From Halobacillus dabanensis (GTDB lineage: Bacteria > Bacillota > Bacilli > Bacillales > Halobacillaceae), in NCBI RefSeq assembly GCF_900114165.1, contig NZ_FOSB01000017.1, positions 1 through 53,357 of the forward strand: 53,357 nucleotides of DNA. Reading direction: 5' to 3'. Positions 42,758-51,436 of this stretch are shown here, one piece after another. The notes under the pieces were generated by a model. That model searched no databases. It was not told where the DNA came from and worked only from the letters and a program-made list of their open reading frames with translations. The translations under genes and the position numbers were made by a program. Numbering within the stretch: the stretch's first letter is position 1; the number at the start of each line of letters is the position of its first letter.

Positions 42758-42786
42758 TTGACAAAGGTTTAGGAGTGTATTATGAT
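42758..42786 (+). promoter_or_regulatory. Promoter of the met operon
   Basis: TTGACA (42758-42763), a 17-base spacer, TATGAT (42781-42786), about 35 bases upstream of the riboswitch core. Confidence 0.8.
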
Positions 42787-42819
42787 TGGCAACATCAATG
42801 AAAAAAGCAAATGACTTTT

Positions 42820-43004
42820 CTTCTTATCTAGAGAGGTGGAGGGACTGGCCCTACGAAACCTCGGCAGCGGAACTGATCCGTCGAAAACGATCAGAAACTG
42901 TGCCAACTCCAGCATGTGCTTATGCACGTGAAAGATGAGAAGAGACGGCATCTCATAAATTTTGGGAGCCCCTCTTCTTATTTTTTAGAAGAGGGGCTCT
43001 TTTT
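42820..43004 (+). ncRNA. SAM-I (S-box) riboswitch with terminator
   Basis: Conserved S-box core: CTTATCTAGAGAGGTGGAGG, then GACTGGCCCTACGAAACCTC and GGCAGCGG, followed by the P3/P4 stems and the closing GATGAGAAGAG that pairs with the 5' TTCTTCTTATC (P1). The expression platform is a perfect terminator at 42966-43004 (GAGCCCCTCTTCT with AGAAGAGGGGCTC, then TTTTT). GAGAAGAG of P1 can instead pair with CTCTTCT of the terminator to form the antiterminator. SAM binding stabilises P1 and stops transcription before metN. Confidence 0.95.
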
Positions 43005-43022
43005 GCATCTAGGAGGGACAAA

Positions 43023-44051
43023 ATGATTCAGTTCGAAAAGGTATCAAAGGTTTACCAGCATAATGGCAATGATTTGCGTGCAGTGGATGGGGTGGATTTT
43101 ACCGTACATAAGGGAGAAATTTTCGGAGTGATCGGGTTCAGTGGAGCTGGTAAAAGTACCTTGATCCGATTAGTCAACTTACTGGAGCGTCCTACGGAAG
43201 GAAGAGTACTCGTCAATGGGGAGGATTTGACGCAGCTACCTAAACCGGATTTAAGGAAAGTAAGAAAAAGAATTGGAATGATCTTTCAACATTTTAACTT
43301 GCTTGAATCCAAAACCGTTCATCATAATGTTGCTTTTCCTTTATCTTTATCCGGGACACCGAAAAAAGAAGTGGATCAAAGAGTAAATGAAATTCTGGAG
43401 TTTGTCGGGTTATCGGACAAAGCGAAACAATACCCGGAGGAGTTATCCGGTGGGCAGAAGCAAAGGGTAGGTATCGCTAGAGCATTGGCAACTTCGCCTG
43501 ACATCTTACTGTGTGACGAAGCGACATCAGCTTTAGACCCTGAAACTACTAAATCGATTCTTAAATTGTTGCAGAAAGTCCGGGATGAGTATGGGATTAC
43601 TATTCTGATGATTACACACGAGATGAACGTAGTCCGTGAGGTATGTGATCGGATTGCAGTGATGGAAAGTGGAAAAGTGATTGAAAAAGGATCGATCTTT
43701 GACTTGTTTTCTAATCCACAGCATCCGACTACACAAAATTTTGTGCGGACGGTGATGGAAAATGATATCCCTGCCTCTATTCTTAATGGGATTGAAGAGA
43801 GAGGGGCATCAAGGAATATTTACAGGGTTACTTTTGTAGATGAAAGTGCAGGTCAGCCTGTCCTCTCCCAAGTAGCGAAAAAATTCGATGTGGAAGTCAA
43901 TGTATTATTTGGCCAAATCACCGAGCTCCAAGGTATCCCGTTCGGTCACCTTGTCGTAGAACTTCAAGGAGAAGATCAAGAAGTCCTACGAGTAATCAAT
44001 CACATTCAACAAACCGTTTCCGTTCAGGAGGTGACTTCAAATGCAGGTTAA
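43023..44051 (+). CDS. metN: Methionine ABC transporter ATP-binding protein MetN
   Basis: 342 residues. ABC ATPase with Walker A GFSGAGKST (about 38-46), signature LSGGQKQRVGIARAL, Walker B ILLCDEATSALDPETT and the switch His in MITHEMNVV. The C-terminal NIL/ACT-like regulatory domain (about 250-340) binds methionine in MetN proteins and gives trans-inhibition. The start follows AGGAGG. Overlaps metI by 11 bases. Controlled by the SAM riboswitch upstream. Confidence 0.96.
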   Translation: MIQFEKVSKVYQHNGNDLRAVDGVDFTVHKGEIFGVIGFSGAGKSTLIRLVNLLERPTEGRVLVNGEDLTQLPKPDLRKVRKRIGMIFQHFNLLESKTVHHNVAFPLSLSGTPKKEVDQRVNEILEFVGLSDKAKQYPEELSGGQKQRVGIARALATSPDILLCDEATSALDPETTKSILKLLQKVRDEYGITILMITHEMNVVREVCDRIAVMESGKVIEKGSIFDLFSNPQHPTTQNFVRTVMENDIPASILNGIEERGASRNIYRVTFVDESAGQPVLSQVAKKFDVEVNVLFGQITELQGIPFGHLVVELQGEDQEVLRVINHIQQTVSVQEVTSNAG

Positions 44052-44703
44052 TTTAATGGATTTTTGGCCGCGGATTTGGGAAGCGACGTATCAAACGTTA
44101 CTGATGGTAGGGATCTCTCTATTAGCAGCCACATTAATTGGATTGCCTTTAGGGATTATCCTTGTAGTGACAAGGCAAGGGGGCTTACTGGAAAATAAAC
44201 CAGTCTTTAATGCGTTTAGTACTGTGGTGAACTTTTTCCGTTCTATACCCTTCATCATCTTACTCGTTGCCATTTTGCCTTTTACCAGATTTGTTGTCGG
44301 CTCTTCGATTGGAACAGCTGCTGCGGTGGTACCACTCGTGATTTTTTCCGCTCCTTATATAGCTAGATTAGTAGAAAGCAGTTTATTAGAAGTCAAACCA
44401 GGAGTCATTGAAGCAGCGGAAGCCATGGGAGCGAGTCCTTGGCAGATTATCCGTCGTGTATATATACCCGAGGGTTTAAGTTCTATCGTTCTTAATTTGA
44501 CGATTGCCACGATCGGCTTAGTTGGTGCATCTGCTATGGCCGGCTTTGTCGGTGGAGGAGGTCTTGGAGATCTGGCAATCTCTTATGGTTATCAGCGTTT
44601 TGAAACAGACATTATGATTGCCACAGTTTTACTACTTGTATTGATCGTACAAATCACTCAAACTATCGGAAATTTTGCATCTAAAAAAATTCGCAGACAA
44701 TAG
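44041..44703 (+). CDS. metI: Methionine ABC transporter permease MetI
   Basis: 220 residues with five membrane helices and the permease coupling loop EAAEAMGASPWQIIRRVYIP. The N-terminus FWPRIWEATYQTLLMVGIS is characteristic of MetI. A GGAGG lies 11 bases before ATG 44041 within the end of metN. Works with MetN and MetQ to import D- and L-methionine. Confidence 0.96.
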   Translation: MQVNLMDFWPRIWEATYQTLLMVGISLLAATLIGLPLGIILVVTRQGGLLENKPVFNAFSTVVNFFRSIPFIILLVAILPFTRFVVGSSIGTAAAVVPLVIFSAPYIARLVESSLLEVKPGVIEAAEAMGASPWQIIRRVYIPEGLSSIVLNLTIATIGLVGASAMAGFVGGGGLGDLAISYGYQRFETDIMIATVLLLVLIVQITQTIGNFASKKIRRQ

Positions 44704-44714
44704 GAGGATTCATC

Positions 44715-45551
44715 ATGAAAAAATGGATTATATCATTAAGTATTTTATTAACAATAGGACTAGTATTAGCAGGTTGCTCAAATGAAGGGGACGCTGCGTC
44801 AGAAGAGACGAAAAAGGTCAAAGTAGGATTGAACGGTTCCGGTGTTCCGATCTGGGAGAAAATTAAAGAAAAAGCAGCAGAAGAGAATATTGAAATTGAA
44901 TTGGTTGAATTTGCTGATTATGTAAGACCTAACATGGCACTTGCTGATGGAGATATAGATTTGAATGCTTTCCAAACCGTCTCTTACTTCGATTCTTTTA
45001 TCGAGGAACATGACCTCGATCTCGCTCCTATTGGTACAACCTTGATTGCACCTATGGGTGTCTACTCTGAAAAATATGAAGATGTCAGCAATATTCCTGA
45101 AGGTAGTTCTATTGCATTGCCGAAAGAAGCAACAAATATGGGACGTGCACTACTTTTACTAGAACAATCCGGTCTCATCGGCTTACCGGAGGATTTTGAT
45201 GGCAATGGTGATTTAAGCAAAATAGAAGATAACCCGAAAAACTTAACATTTGAACCAATAGTAGCTGCTCAAACACCACGCGTCCTGCCGGATGTAGCAG
45301 CTTCCATCATTAACAATGGTGTAGCTGTGGAGGCGGGTTTTGTCCCAGTGGAAGATGCGATTGCCATTGAAGATGAAACAGCTCAACCTTACATCAACAT
45401 TATCGCCGCTCGTGCAGATGAAACAGATAATGAAGTTTATCAAACGATTGTAGACCTTTATCAAGAAGAAGACGTCGCGAACCACATTGAAGAAGTTTAC
45501 AATCAATCATTAATCCCTACATTCGTCCCGTTGGAGGAAATCGGGTGGTAA
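44715..45551 (+). CDS. metQ: Methionine-binding lipoprotein MetQ
   Basis: 278 residues of the NlpA/MetQ family. Lipobox LVLAGC with lipidated Cys21. Ligand-binding features include VKVGLNGSGVPIWEKIKEKA, EFADYVRPNMALADGDIDLN then AFQTVSYFDSF and PKEATNMGRALLLLEQSGLI. The acidic composition fits an extracellular protein of a halophile. It lies 11 bases after metI with AGGAGG and completes the methionine uptake operon. Confidence 0.95.
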   Translation: MKKWIISLSILLTIGLVLAGCSNEGDAASEETKKVKVGLNGSGVPIWEKIKEKAAEENIEIELVEFADYVRPNMALADGDIDLNAFQTVSYFDSFIEEHDLDLAPIGTTLIAPMGVYSEKYEDVSNIPEGSSIALPKEATNMGRALLLLEQSGLIGLPEDFDGNGDLSKIEDNPKNLTFEPIVAAQTPRVLPDVAASIINNGVAVEAGFVPVEDAIAIEDETAQPYINIIAARADETDNEVYQTIVDLYQEEDVANHIEEVYNQSLIPTFVPLEEIGW

Positions 45552-45563
45552 AGGAGAGGTCTT

Positions 45564-46750
45564 ATGGGAATCGATGTGAAACAGTCATTCGAAGAAGCCT
45601 TAGCTGACAGTATAGATAAAAAAAGGAAAAATATATCCAAACAAGTCATCTCATTCATGCCAATCCGGAAATAGGAAATGAAGAATATTATGCTTCTCAA
45701 CAATTGATAGCTCTTCTGGAGGCAGCTGATTTCGAAGTGGACGATAATATTCCGGAGCATCCGACAGCTTTCAGAGCACGTAAAAGTTCAGGTATTCCTG
45801 GACCGAAGATTGGTTATTTGGCAGAATATGATGCATTACCGGGGCTCGGACATGCCTGTGGTCATAATATCATAGGTACTACTTCTGTAGCTGCAGCGAT
45901 TGCATTGAGTGAATTTTTGCCAAAAACAGGCGGAGAAGTAGTTGTGCTCGGAACTCCGGCGGAAGAGGGAGGACCGAACGGGAGTGCAAAAGGCACATTT
46001 GTAAGACATGGTCTCGTTCAGGATCTCGATGCTTGCATGATGGTACATCCGCTTGGCCGAACGATAGGGTCTGCACCTACACTTGCGGTAGACCCGGTGG
46101 ACTTTGAATTCTTTGGAAAAGCCGCACACGCAGCGAGTAACCCAGAGGATGGAATTAATGCCTTAGACGCGGTGCTTCAGCTATACAACGGTCTGAATGC
46201 TTTAAGACAACATGTAACAGAGGACGTCCGCATCCATGGGGTGATTTTAAATGGTGGAGATGCTCCGAACATTGTTCCTGAATATGCACGCGCGCGTTTT
46301 TATTTGAGAGCCGCTACAAGAGAAACGTGTGACACTCTGACTCAAAAGGCAGACAATATCGCTAAAGGAGCAGCTGATATGACAGGTGCTTCCTACAAAA
46401 TGACTCGGATACAAAATGGCGTGGATAATTTTAAAGTTACTCCCCGGTTCGATCGTATATTCCAAGAAAAAATCACAGCACTTGGTGAAGAGTATTATGA
46501 AGAAAGAAAAGGCTTAGGCTCCACAGATGCCGGGAATATCAGTCAAGTAGTGCCAACCATCCACCCCTATATTAAAATTGGTCCTGAAAGTCTAGTGGCT
46601 CATACAGACCAATTCAGAGAAGCGGCCTGCTCTCAAGAAGGGGATGAGGCTCTGATCAAAGGTGCAAAGGCACTAGGGCATACAGGCCTTGTGTTATTGA
46701 CAGACCCAAAGGCGTTAGAAGAAATAAAAATAGAATATAGAGGACAATAA
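45564..46750 (+). CDS. M20D amidohydrolase split by a -1 frameshift at an A7 tract
   Basis: ATG 45564 (AAGGAGAGGT) starts a frame that stops at TAG 45672-45674 after 36 residues (MGIDVKQSFEEALADSIDKK). From the A7 run at 45618-45624 the -1 frame gives the expected continuation KYIQTSHLIHANPEIGNEEY and runs to 46750. The joined product has about 395 residues, normal for M20D. Metal-site motifs are EYDALPGLGHACGHNIIG, TPAEEGGPNGSAKG, MMVHPLGRT and KAAHAASNPEDG. The closest group is p-aminobenzoyl-glutamate/N-acyl-amino acid hydrolases (AbgB, PM20D2-like). It sits behind metNIQ under the same riboswitch, so an N-acyl-methionine or related methionine-salvage substrate is possible. The break could be a mutation, a sequencing error or productive slippage. 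Confidence 0.8.
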
Positions 46751-46752
46751 TC

Positions 46753-46784
46753 ATCAGCCAGGCCCAAGAGGTCTGGCTGATGAA
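46753..46784 (+). terminator. Hairpin after the amidohydrolase gene
   Basis: CATCAGCCAG and CTGGCTGATG pair perfectly around GCCCAAGAGGT. No proper T tract follows, so termination may be weak. Confidence 0.55.
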
Positions 46785-46843
46785 TTGTGTAGGAGTGCTC
46801 GTTGTATTAAAATGGGGTGGAGAGAAGAGAGGACGTGACATTA

Positions 46844-47584
46844 ATGACAAGAGAGATAAAATTAATCGCTCTGGATATGGACGGAACCCTCGTCAATAAT
46901 GAGGGGGAAGTTTCACAAGCAAATGCTGCAGCTATTAAAAAAGCAAAAGAAAAAGGTATTCATGTCGTACTCAGTACAGGACGTTCGTTATCCCGTTGCC
47001 GTGATATTGCAGAATCGCTTGGACGCTCTTCCTACATCGTGACGATCAACGGCGGAGAGATTTATGACCACGAGTTTAACCTCGTAGACCAAAATATATT
47101 AGCACATAAACATGTCGAACGCCTGTGGGAGTTGAAAAATGAGCATGACCTTTATTTCTGGTCTTCGACAGTTCAAGGCTTATATAACACCCAAAATCCT
47201 TTTGATAAAGAAATTCTGGACTATGAGTGGCTTAAGTTCGGATACGATATAGAGGATGACGAGGTAAGACGGGTGATCCTTGATGAGCTGAATGCGAATG
47301 AAGATCTGGAAGTAACCAATTCCAGTCCTACAAATATTGAAATTAATCCGGTCGGTGTCAATAAAGCGGCAGCCCTTTTAAAGGTTTGTGAATGGCTGGA
47401 TATTGAGATGAAGCAAGTGATGGCTGTAGGAGATAGTATGAATGATATGGCTATGATAAGAGAAGCTGGCCTTGGTGTCGCTATGGGTAATGCTCAGGAT
47501 GCTGTCAAGAAAGAAGCAGCATTTGTTACAACTTCTAATCAAGAAGATGGGGTAGCTTTTGCTATAGAAAAAATTATCGGGTAG
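46844..47584 (+). CDS. Cof-type HAD phosphatase
   Basis: 246 residues from ATG 46844; the frame extends further upstream, but GAGAGGAC best suits this start. HAD motifs are LIALDMDGTLVNNEG (nucleophile Asp), VVLSTGRS, the conserved Lys in NPVGVNKAAALL and VMAVGDSMNDMAMIREAGLG. A C2B-type cap domain lies between (about 85-190). Family members dephosphorylate sugar phosphates, FMN or other small phosphates; the substrate is not deducible. Monocistronic. Confidence 0.92.
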   Translation: MTREIKLIALDMDGTLVNNEGEVSQANAAAIKKAKEKGIHVVLSTGRSLSRCRDIAESLGRSSYIVTINGGEIYDHEFNLVDQNILAHKHVERLWELKNEHDLYFWSSTVQGLYNTQNPFDKEILDYEWLKFGYDIEDDEVRRVILDELNANEDLEVTNSSPTNIEINPVGVNKAAALLKVCEWLDIEMKQVMAVGDSMNDMAMIREAGLGVAMGNAQDAVKKEAAFVTTSNQEDGVAFAIEKIIG

Positions 47585-47591
47585 TCCAAAG

Positions 47592-47620
47592 AAAAACAGT
47601 CCAAACCGGGCTGTTTTTTC
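47592..47620 (+). terminator. Terminator after the HAD phosphatase gene
   Basis: AAAACAGTCC and GGGCTGTTTT pair around AAACC with one G-T pair, then TT. Confidence 0.8.
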
Positions 47621-47638
47621 ATTCCCCTTTACATAAAA

Positions 47639-47980
47639 GCTCCCTATTCTGTAAGACTCAGTTTCGAGGCTGTGGTTGGGTGCGAATGGTTTGTTGGGAA
47701 CCACTCGCTTACCGTGGGCAGGTGTTGAGCTTCCTCAGACTTCGTCTTCCGGGATCTCACCTATCATGTTCATCCCACAGGAGTCTCCCAATTCCCCACA
47801 AACCATTACTTAAATTAGGATATCGAAATTATATAAGAACAGTAATAGGGAACTTTCATGGGAGGGGCTATTATATGCTTTCCTGCAATGTTGCACCAGT
47901 AATGTATTATGGAAAGTATCAAGAAGAATGATTTCACACTCAAAGCCTCGAAATCAAGTATTCAAGAATACTGCCATTTA
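47639..47980. repeat. GC-rich intergenic repeat, copy E
   Basis: It starts AGCTCCCTATTCTGTAAGAC then TCAGTTTCGAGG and ends CCTCGAAATCAAGTATTCAAG then AATACTGCCA, so it has both end types in inverted orientation: a complete element of about 340 bp. The core is more diverged than in C and F (CACTCGCTTACCGTGGGCAG, CCCACAGGAGTCTCCC) and carries about 100 bases of extra A+T-rich sequence near the right end. Confidence 0.75.
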
Positions 47981-48037
47981 ACTGAAGAGTATATGGAGGG
48001 GGGGTTATTTGTCTAAAAAAAACTAAATAGGTAAAAG

Positions 48038-48051
48038 TGTAAGCGTTTTCT
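48038..48051 (+). promoter_or_regulatory. CcpA cre-like site upstream of the beta-oxidation operon
   Basis: TGTAAGCGTTTTCT matches 13 of 14 positions of the cre consensus TGWAANCGNTNWCA. It lies 77 bases before the start of the acyl-CoA dehydrogenase gene. Carbon catabolite repression of fatty acid degradation genes by CcpA is known in B. subtilis. Confidence 0.6.
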
Positions 48052-48127
48052 GAATTAGGCAGGAAACCCAAGGTGGGGGAGAGAAATACATGAAGTAGTT
48101 AAGAGATAACCATCAGGGAGGACGAAA

Positions 48128-49276
48128 ATGAAAGCATCATACATAACAGAAGAACATGAAATCCTACGTAAATCATTAAAGCAGTTTTTAGAGAAAGAAG
48201 CTTACCCGTATTACAAAGAGTGGGAGAAGAAAGGTGAGATCCCCCGCTCGTTCTGGAAAAAGCTTGGAGAGCAAGGATATTTGTGCCCATGGCTGAGGGA
48301 AGAGTATGGAGGTTACGAGGCTGACTTTGGGTATTCCGTTATTATCAATGAAGAATTAGAAAAGGTCGGCACAGGTTTAATTGGAATTGGCTTGCATAAT
48401 GACATTGTTGTTCCTTACCTCGAAGCTTATGGAACAGAAGAGCAAAAGCGGAAGTGGCTTCCTAAATGTACGACAGGGGAGTGTATAACAGCAATAGCGA
48501 TGACGGAGCCTGGAGCTGGATCTGATTTAGCTGCTATTCAAACATCTGCCAAAGAAACCGGCGATTATTATACCGTCAATGGTGAAAAAACATTTATCAC
48601 GAACGGTATTCATGCGGATTTAATTGTCGTCGTTTGTAAAACAGATCCTAAAGCGGAACCTGCGTATAAAGGAGTCAGTCTTCTAGTGATTGAAAGAGAT
48701 ACTCCTGGTTTCACCAGAGGAAGGAAATTGGAGAAGATAGGACTGCATAGCCAGGATACCTCAGAACTTATTTTTGAGGAAGCGGCTGTCCCTAAAGGAA
48801 ATCTATTAGGAAAACAAGGGGAAGGTTTTTATTACTTGATGAATCAACTACAACAAGAACGATTGATTGTAGGAATCGGGGCGATCGCTTCTTGTGAGCG
48901 TATGCTTGAATTGACAATCAATTATGTAAAAGAACGGAAAGCTTTTGGAAGTACGATTGCTTCCTTCCAGAATACTCAATTTAAGTTAGCGGAATTGCAC
49001 ACAGAAATAGAAATTGGACGGACGTTTTTAGACCGGACGATAGAAGCACATATGAAAGGTGAAGATGTGGTTAAGGAAGTATCTATGTCCAAATGGTGGA
49101 CGACTGACTTGGTCAAAAAGGTGGCCGTGGAATGTATGCATCTTCATGGCGGTTACGGCTATATGGAGGAATATGAAATTGCTAGGAGGTTCCGTGATGC
49201 ACCAGTGACTGCCATTTATGCAGGATCTAATGAAATTATGAAAACGATTATTGCTAAAAAAATGGATTTAGTTTAG
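48128..49276 (+). CDS. Acyl-CoA dehydrogenase
   Basis: 382 residues, FAD-dependent, first oxidation of beta-oxidation. Motifs are AMTEPGAGSDLAAIQTSA (flavin and substrate binding), TFITNGIHADL, RKAFGSTIASFQNTQFKLAE and the FAD-binding MHLHGGYGYMEEY. At the usual medium-chain catalytic Glu position the sequence is IYAGSNEI (Ala instead of Glu). An alternative Glu in ASCERMLELTINYV matches the helix-G base of long-chain and isovaleryl-type enzymes, so a long- or branched-chain substrate is likely. The start follows GGGAGG. First gene of a three-gene operon. Confidence 0.93.
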   Translation: MKASYITEEHEILRKSLKQFLEKEAYPYYKEWEKKGEIPRSFWKKLGEQGYLCPWLREEYGGYEADFGYSVIINEELEKVGTGLIGIGLHNDIVVPYLEAYGTEEQKRKWLPKCTTGECITAIAMTEPGAGSDLAAIQTSAKETGDYYTVNGEKTFITNGIHADLIVVVCKTDPKAEPAYKGVSLLVIERDTPGFTRGRKLEKIGLHSQDTSELIFEEAAVPKGNLLGKQGEGFYYLMNQLQQERLIVGIGAIASCERMLELTINYVKERKAFGSTIASFQNTQFKLAELHTEIEIGRTFLDRTIEAHMKGEDVVKEVSMSKWWTTDLVKKVAVECMHLHGGYGYMEEYEIARRFRDAPVTAIYAGSNEIMKTIIAKKMDLV

Positions 49277-49288
49277 GGAGGGTACGTA

Positions 49289-50434
49289 ATGAATGAAGTG
49301 GTGATCGTAGAAGCCATCCGGACTCCTGTCGGGAAAAGGAATGGTGCCTTGAGTGAAGTCAGACCTGATGTTTTATTTGCTGATTTATTACAAGAGTTGG
49401 TGAAGCGAGCGTCATTAGAGCCTTCAGAGGTGGAGGATGTTATTGCTGGTTGTGTGAGTCAAATTGGCGAACAAGCAGGGGATATTGCAAGGATTGCTGC
49501 TTTGACAGCAGGATTTCCTATAGAAGTTCCGGGGGTTACCCTTGATCGTCAATGCGGATCGAGCCAGCAGGCGATCCATTTCGCCTCTCAAGCGATCGCT
49601 TGCGGAGATATGGATGTAGTTATTGCTGGTGGAGTTGAAAGCATGTCGCGAGTTCCTATGTTTTCAAATATGAAAGGGACCACTTTCAATGACAGATTAA
49701 CCTCCCGCTTTGAAATGATCAATCAGGGTCAATCTGCAGAGAGGATTGCCGAAAAGTGGGGATTAAGCAGATATGATTTGGATTCCTATGCAGCCGAAAG
49801 TCACGAAAGAGCACTGAAGGCAACAGAAGAAGGACGTTTTGAAAGGGAAATGATGCCTGTAACGGTCGGAGGAGATGGCGGTGTATTGTATCAGGATGAA
49901 GGCCCAAGACCGGGTACAACAGTAGATACTCTTGGTGCTCTGAAGACTGTCTTCCAAGAAAACGGAAAAATAACAGCTGGGAATGCGAGCCAAATTAGTG
50001 ACGGTGCGGCGGCTGTACTTTTAATGTCCCGGAAGAAGGCAGAGGCATTGGGGTTGAAGCCGCGTTTCAGAGTGTTATCACGTGCTGTCGTCGGTTCCGA
50101 TCCCACTTTAATGCTTACAGGACCAGTACCAGCTACATATCAAGCACTACAAAAAGCTGGGCTGAGTATGGGGGATATAGATTTGTTTGAAGTAAACGAA
50201 GCCTTTGCTCCAGTTCCTTTATTCTGGATGAAAGAAACGGGAGTGACTCATGAAAAGCTCAATGTAAATGGAGGTGCAATTGCTCTCGGTCACCCTCTAG
50301 GAGCCACGGGTGCGAAACTTATGACGAGCTTAGTCCATGAATTGGAAAGGTCGGGGGGACGTTACGGTTTGCTTGCAATCTGTGAAGGTCATGGTATGGC
50401 GAATGGTACAGTCATTGAAAGATTGGAGGGGTGA
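49289..50434 (+). CDS. Thiolase (acetyl-CoA acyltransferase)
   Basis: 381 residues, slightly short of the usual 390. Cleaves 3-ketoacyl-CoA with CoA in the last step of beta-oxidation. The nucleophilic Cys lies in LDRQCGSSQQAIHFA, the His in NGGAIALGHPLGATGAK, and the second Cys in AICEGHGMANGTV (the common form is CxGxG; here CEGHG). NEAFAPVPLFW replaces the usual NEAFA. The start follows AGGGAGGG, 12 bases after the dehydrogenase gene. Confidence 0.94.
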   Translation: MNEVVIVEAIRTPVGKRNGALSEVRPDVLFADLLQELVKRASLEPSEVEDVIAGCVSQIGEQAGDIARIAALTAGFPIEVPGVTLDRQCGSSQQAIHFASQAIACGDMDVVIAGGVESMSRVPMFSNMKGTTFNDRLTSRFEMINQGQSAERIAEKWGLSRYDLDSYAAESHERALKATEEGRFEREMMPVTVGGDGGVLYQDEGPRPGTTVDTLGALKTVFQENGKITAGNASQISDGAAAVLLMSRKKAEALGLKPRFRVLSRAVVGSDPTLMLTGPVPATYQALQKAGLSMGDIDLFEVNEAFAPVPLFWMKETGVTHEKLNVNGGAIALGHPLGATGAKLMTSLVHELERSGGRYGLLAICEGHGMANGTVIERLEG

Positions 50435-50436
50435 AA

Positions 50437-51204
50437 GTGGAATTAGAAGAAGTAGTAGCGGTTGTGACAGGTGGCGCTTCAGGACTTGGCGAAGCTACTG
50501 TAAGAAAAATCGTTAGAAATGGTGGCCGGGCAGCCATCGTAGATCAAAATGATCGAAAGGGTGAAGAACTGGCTCAGGAAATTGGCCCTAGCGCCATTTT
50601 TGTGAAAACAGATGTCACTTCCGAAGAAGAAATCAATCGGATGTTGGATGTTTGTTTAGCTACTTTTGGCAAAGTGAATACCGTCGTCAATTGTGCAGGT
50701 ATTGTCATTGGAGAAAAAGTGGTGGGAAGAGAAGGTCCCCACCATCTGGAGTCTTTTTCTAAAGTGATTGAGGTGAATTTGATTGGCACATTCAATGTCA
50801 TCCGTCTTGCTGCCTCTAAAATGCAAGAAAATGATGTGAATGAATATGGAGAGCGAGGCGTGATTATTAATACAGCTTCTATTGCCGCTTTTGATGGGCA
50901 GATAGGGCAGGCAGCCTACAGTGCATCCAAGGGTGGTGTTGCTGGAATGACCTTGCCTATATCAAGGGAGCTAGCCCGTCATGGTGTGCGAGTCATGGCG
51001 ATAGCACCAGGACTGTTTGAAACGCCTATGTTTGAGCAATTGCCGGAAGAAGCACGCGACGCATTAGGGAAAATGACGCCATTCCCTCAAAGGTTGGGTA
51101 AACCATATGAATTTGCGAAGTTAGCTTTAAGCATCATAGATAATCCAATGCTGAATGGGGAGGTGATCCGTTTAGACGGAGCCATACGTATGCAACCGAA
51201 ATGA
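50437..51204 (+). CDS. SDR-type 3-hydroxyacyl-CoA dehydrogenase
   Basis: 255 residues from GTG 50437, six bases after GGAGGG; an upstream GTG at 50431 overlaps the thiolase stop but touches the ribosome-binding site. NAD-binding GGASGLGEATV, the NCAGIVIGEKV segment, catalytic Ser in NTASIAAFDG, and Tyr/Lys in AAYSASKGG. IAPGLFETPMFEQLP follows. The pattern is that of type II 3-hydroxyacyl-CoA dehydrogenases (HSD17B10-like), which would provide the third beta-oxidation step between dehydrogenase and thiolase. No enoyl-CoA hydratase gene is in the window. Confidence 0.9.
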   Translation: MELEEVVAVVTGGASGLGEATVRKIVRNGGRAAIVDQNDRKGEELAQEIGPSAIFVKTDVTSEEEINRMLDVCLATFGKVNTVVNCAGIVIGEKVVGREGPHHLESFSKVIEVNLIGTFNVIRLAASKMQENDVNEYGERGVIINTASIAAFDGQIGQAAYSASKGGVAGMTLPISRELARHGVRVMAIAPGLFETPMFEQLPEEARDALGKMTPFPQRLGKPYEFAKLALSIIDNPMLNGEVIRLDGAIRMQPK

Positions 51205-51362
51205 GTTGGGTGTCAATCTTGCTTTAGAGGTAGGAAGGTAGCTTTTTTGATTCGTTTCACTCCTGTAAGACATTTTTGTAGGGAAGGAAAGCGCGCCTTG
51301 CCTGCACTGTTCATCGACCTCTGTCTCTTGGCAATGTTTCTGGTTAATTGAATGAACTCTGA

Positions 51363-51405
51363 TAAACGAAGGTTTTCTATGCTCTATATTCTATACCTTC
51401 GTTAA
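51363..51405 (+). promoter_or_regulatory. Long inverted repeat upstream of the acyl-CoA ligase gene
   Basis: TAAACGAAGGT and ACCTTCGTTAA face each other across about 21 bases, ending 32 bases before the ligase start. No T tract follows. It may be an operator for a fatty acid regulator or a terminator-like hairpin. It does not match the B. subtilis FadR box as I remember it. The rest of 51205-51362 shows nothing I can name. Confidence 0.4.
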
Positions 51406-51436
51406 ACAGAGAAAAAACAAAGAGGAGTCGATAAAG

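Noticed and set aside
51363-51405. Rho-independent terminator for the SDR gene
   Set aside because: The stem is far (160 bases) from the gene end and has a 21-base loop without a T tract, so an operator-type inverted repeat is more likely; left open.
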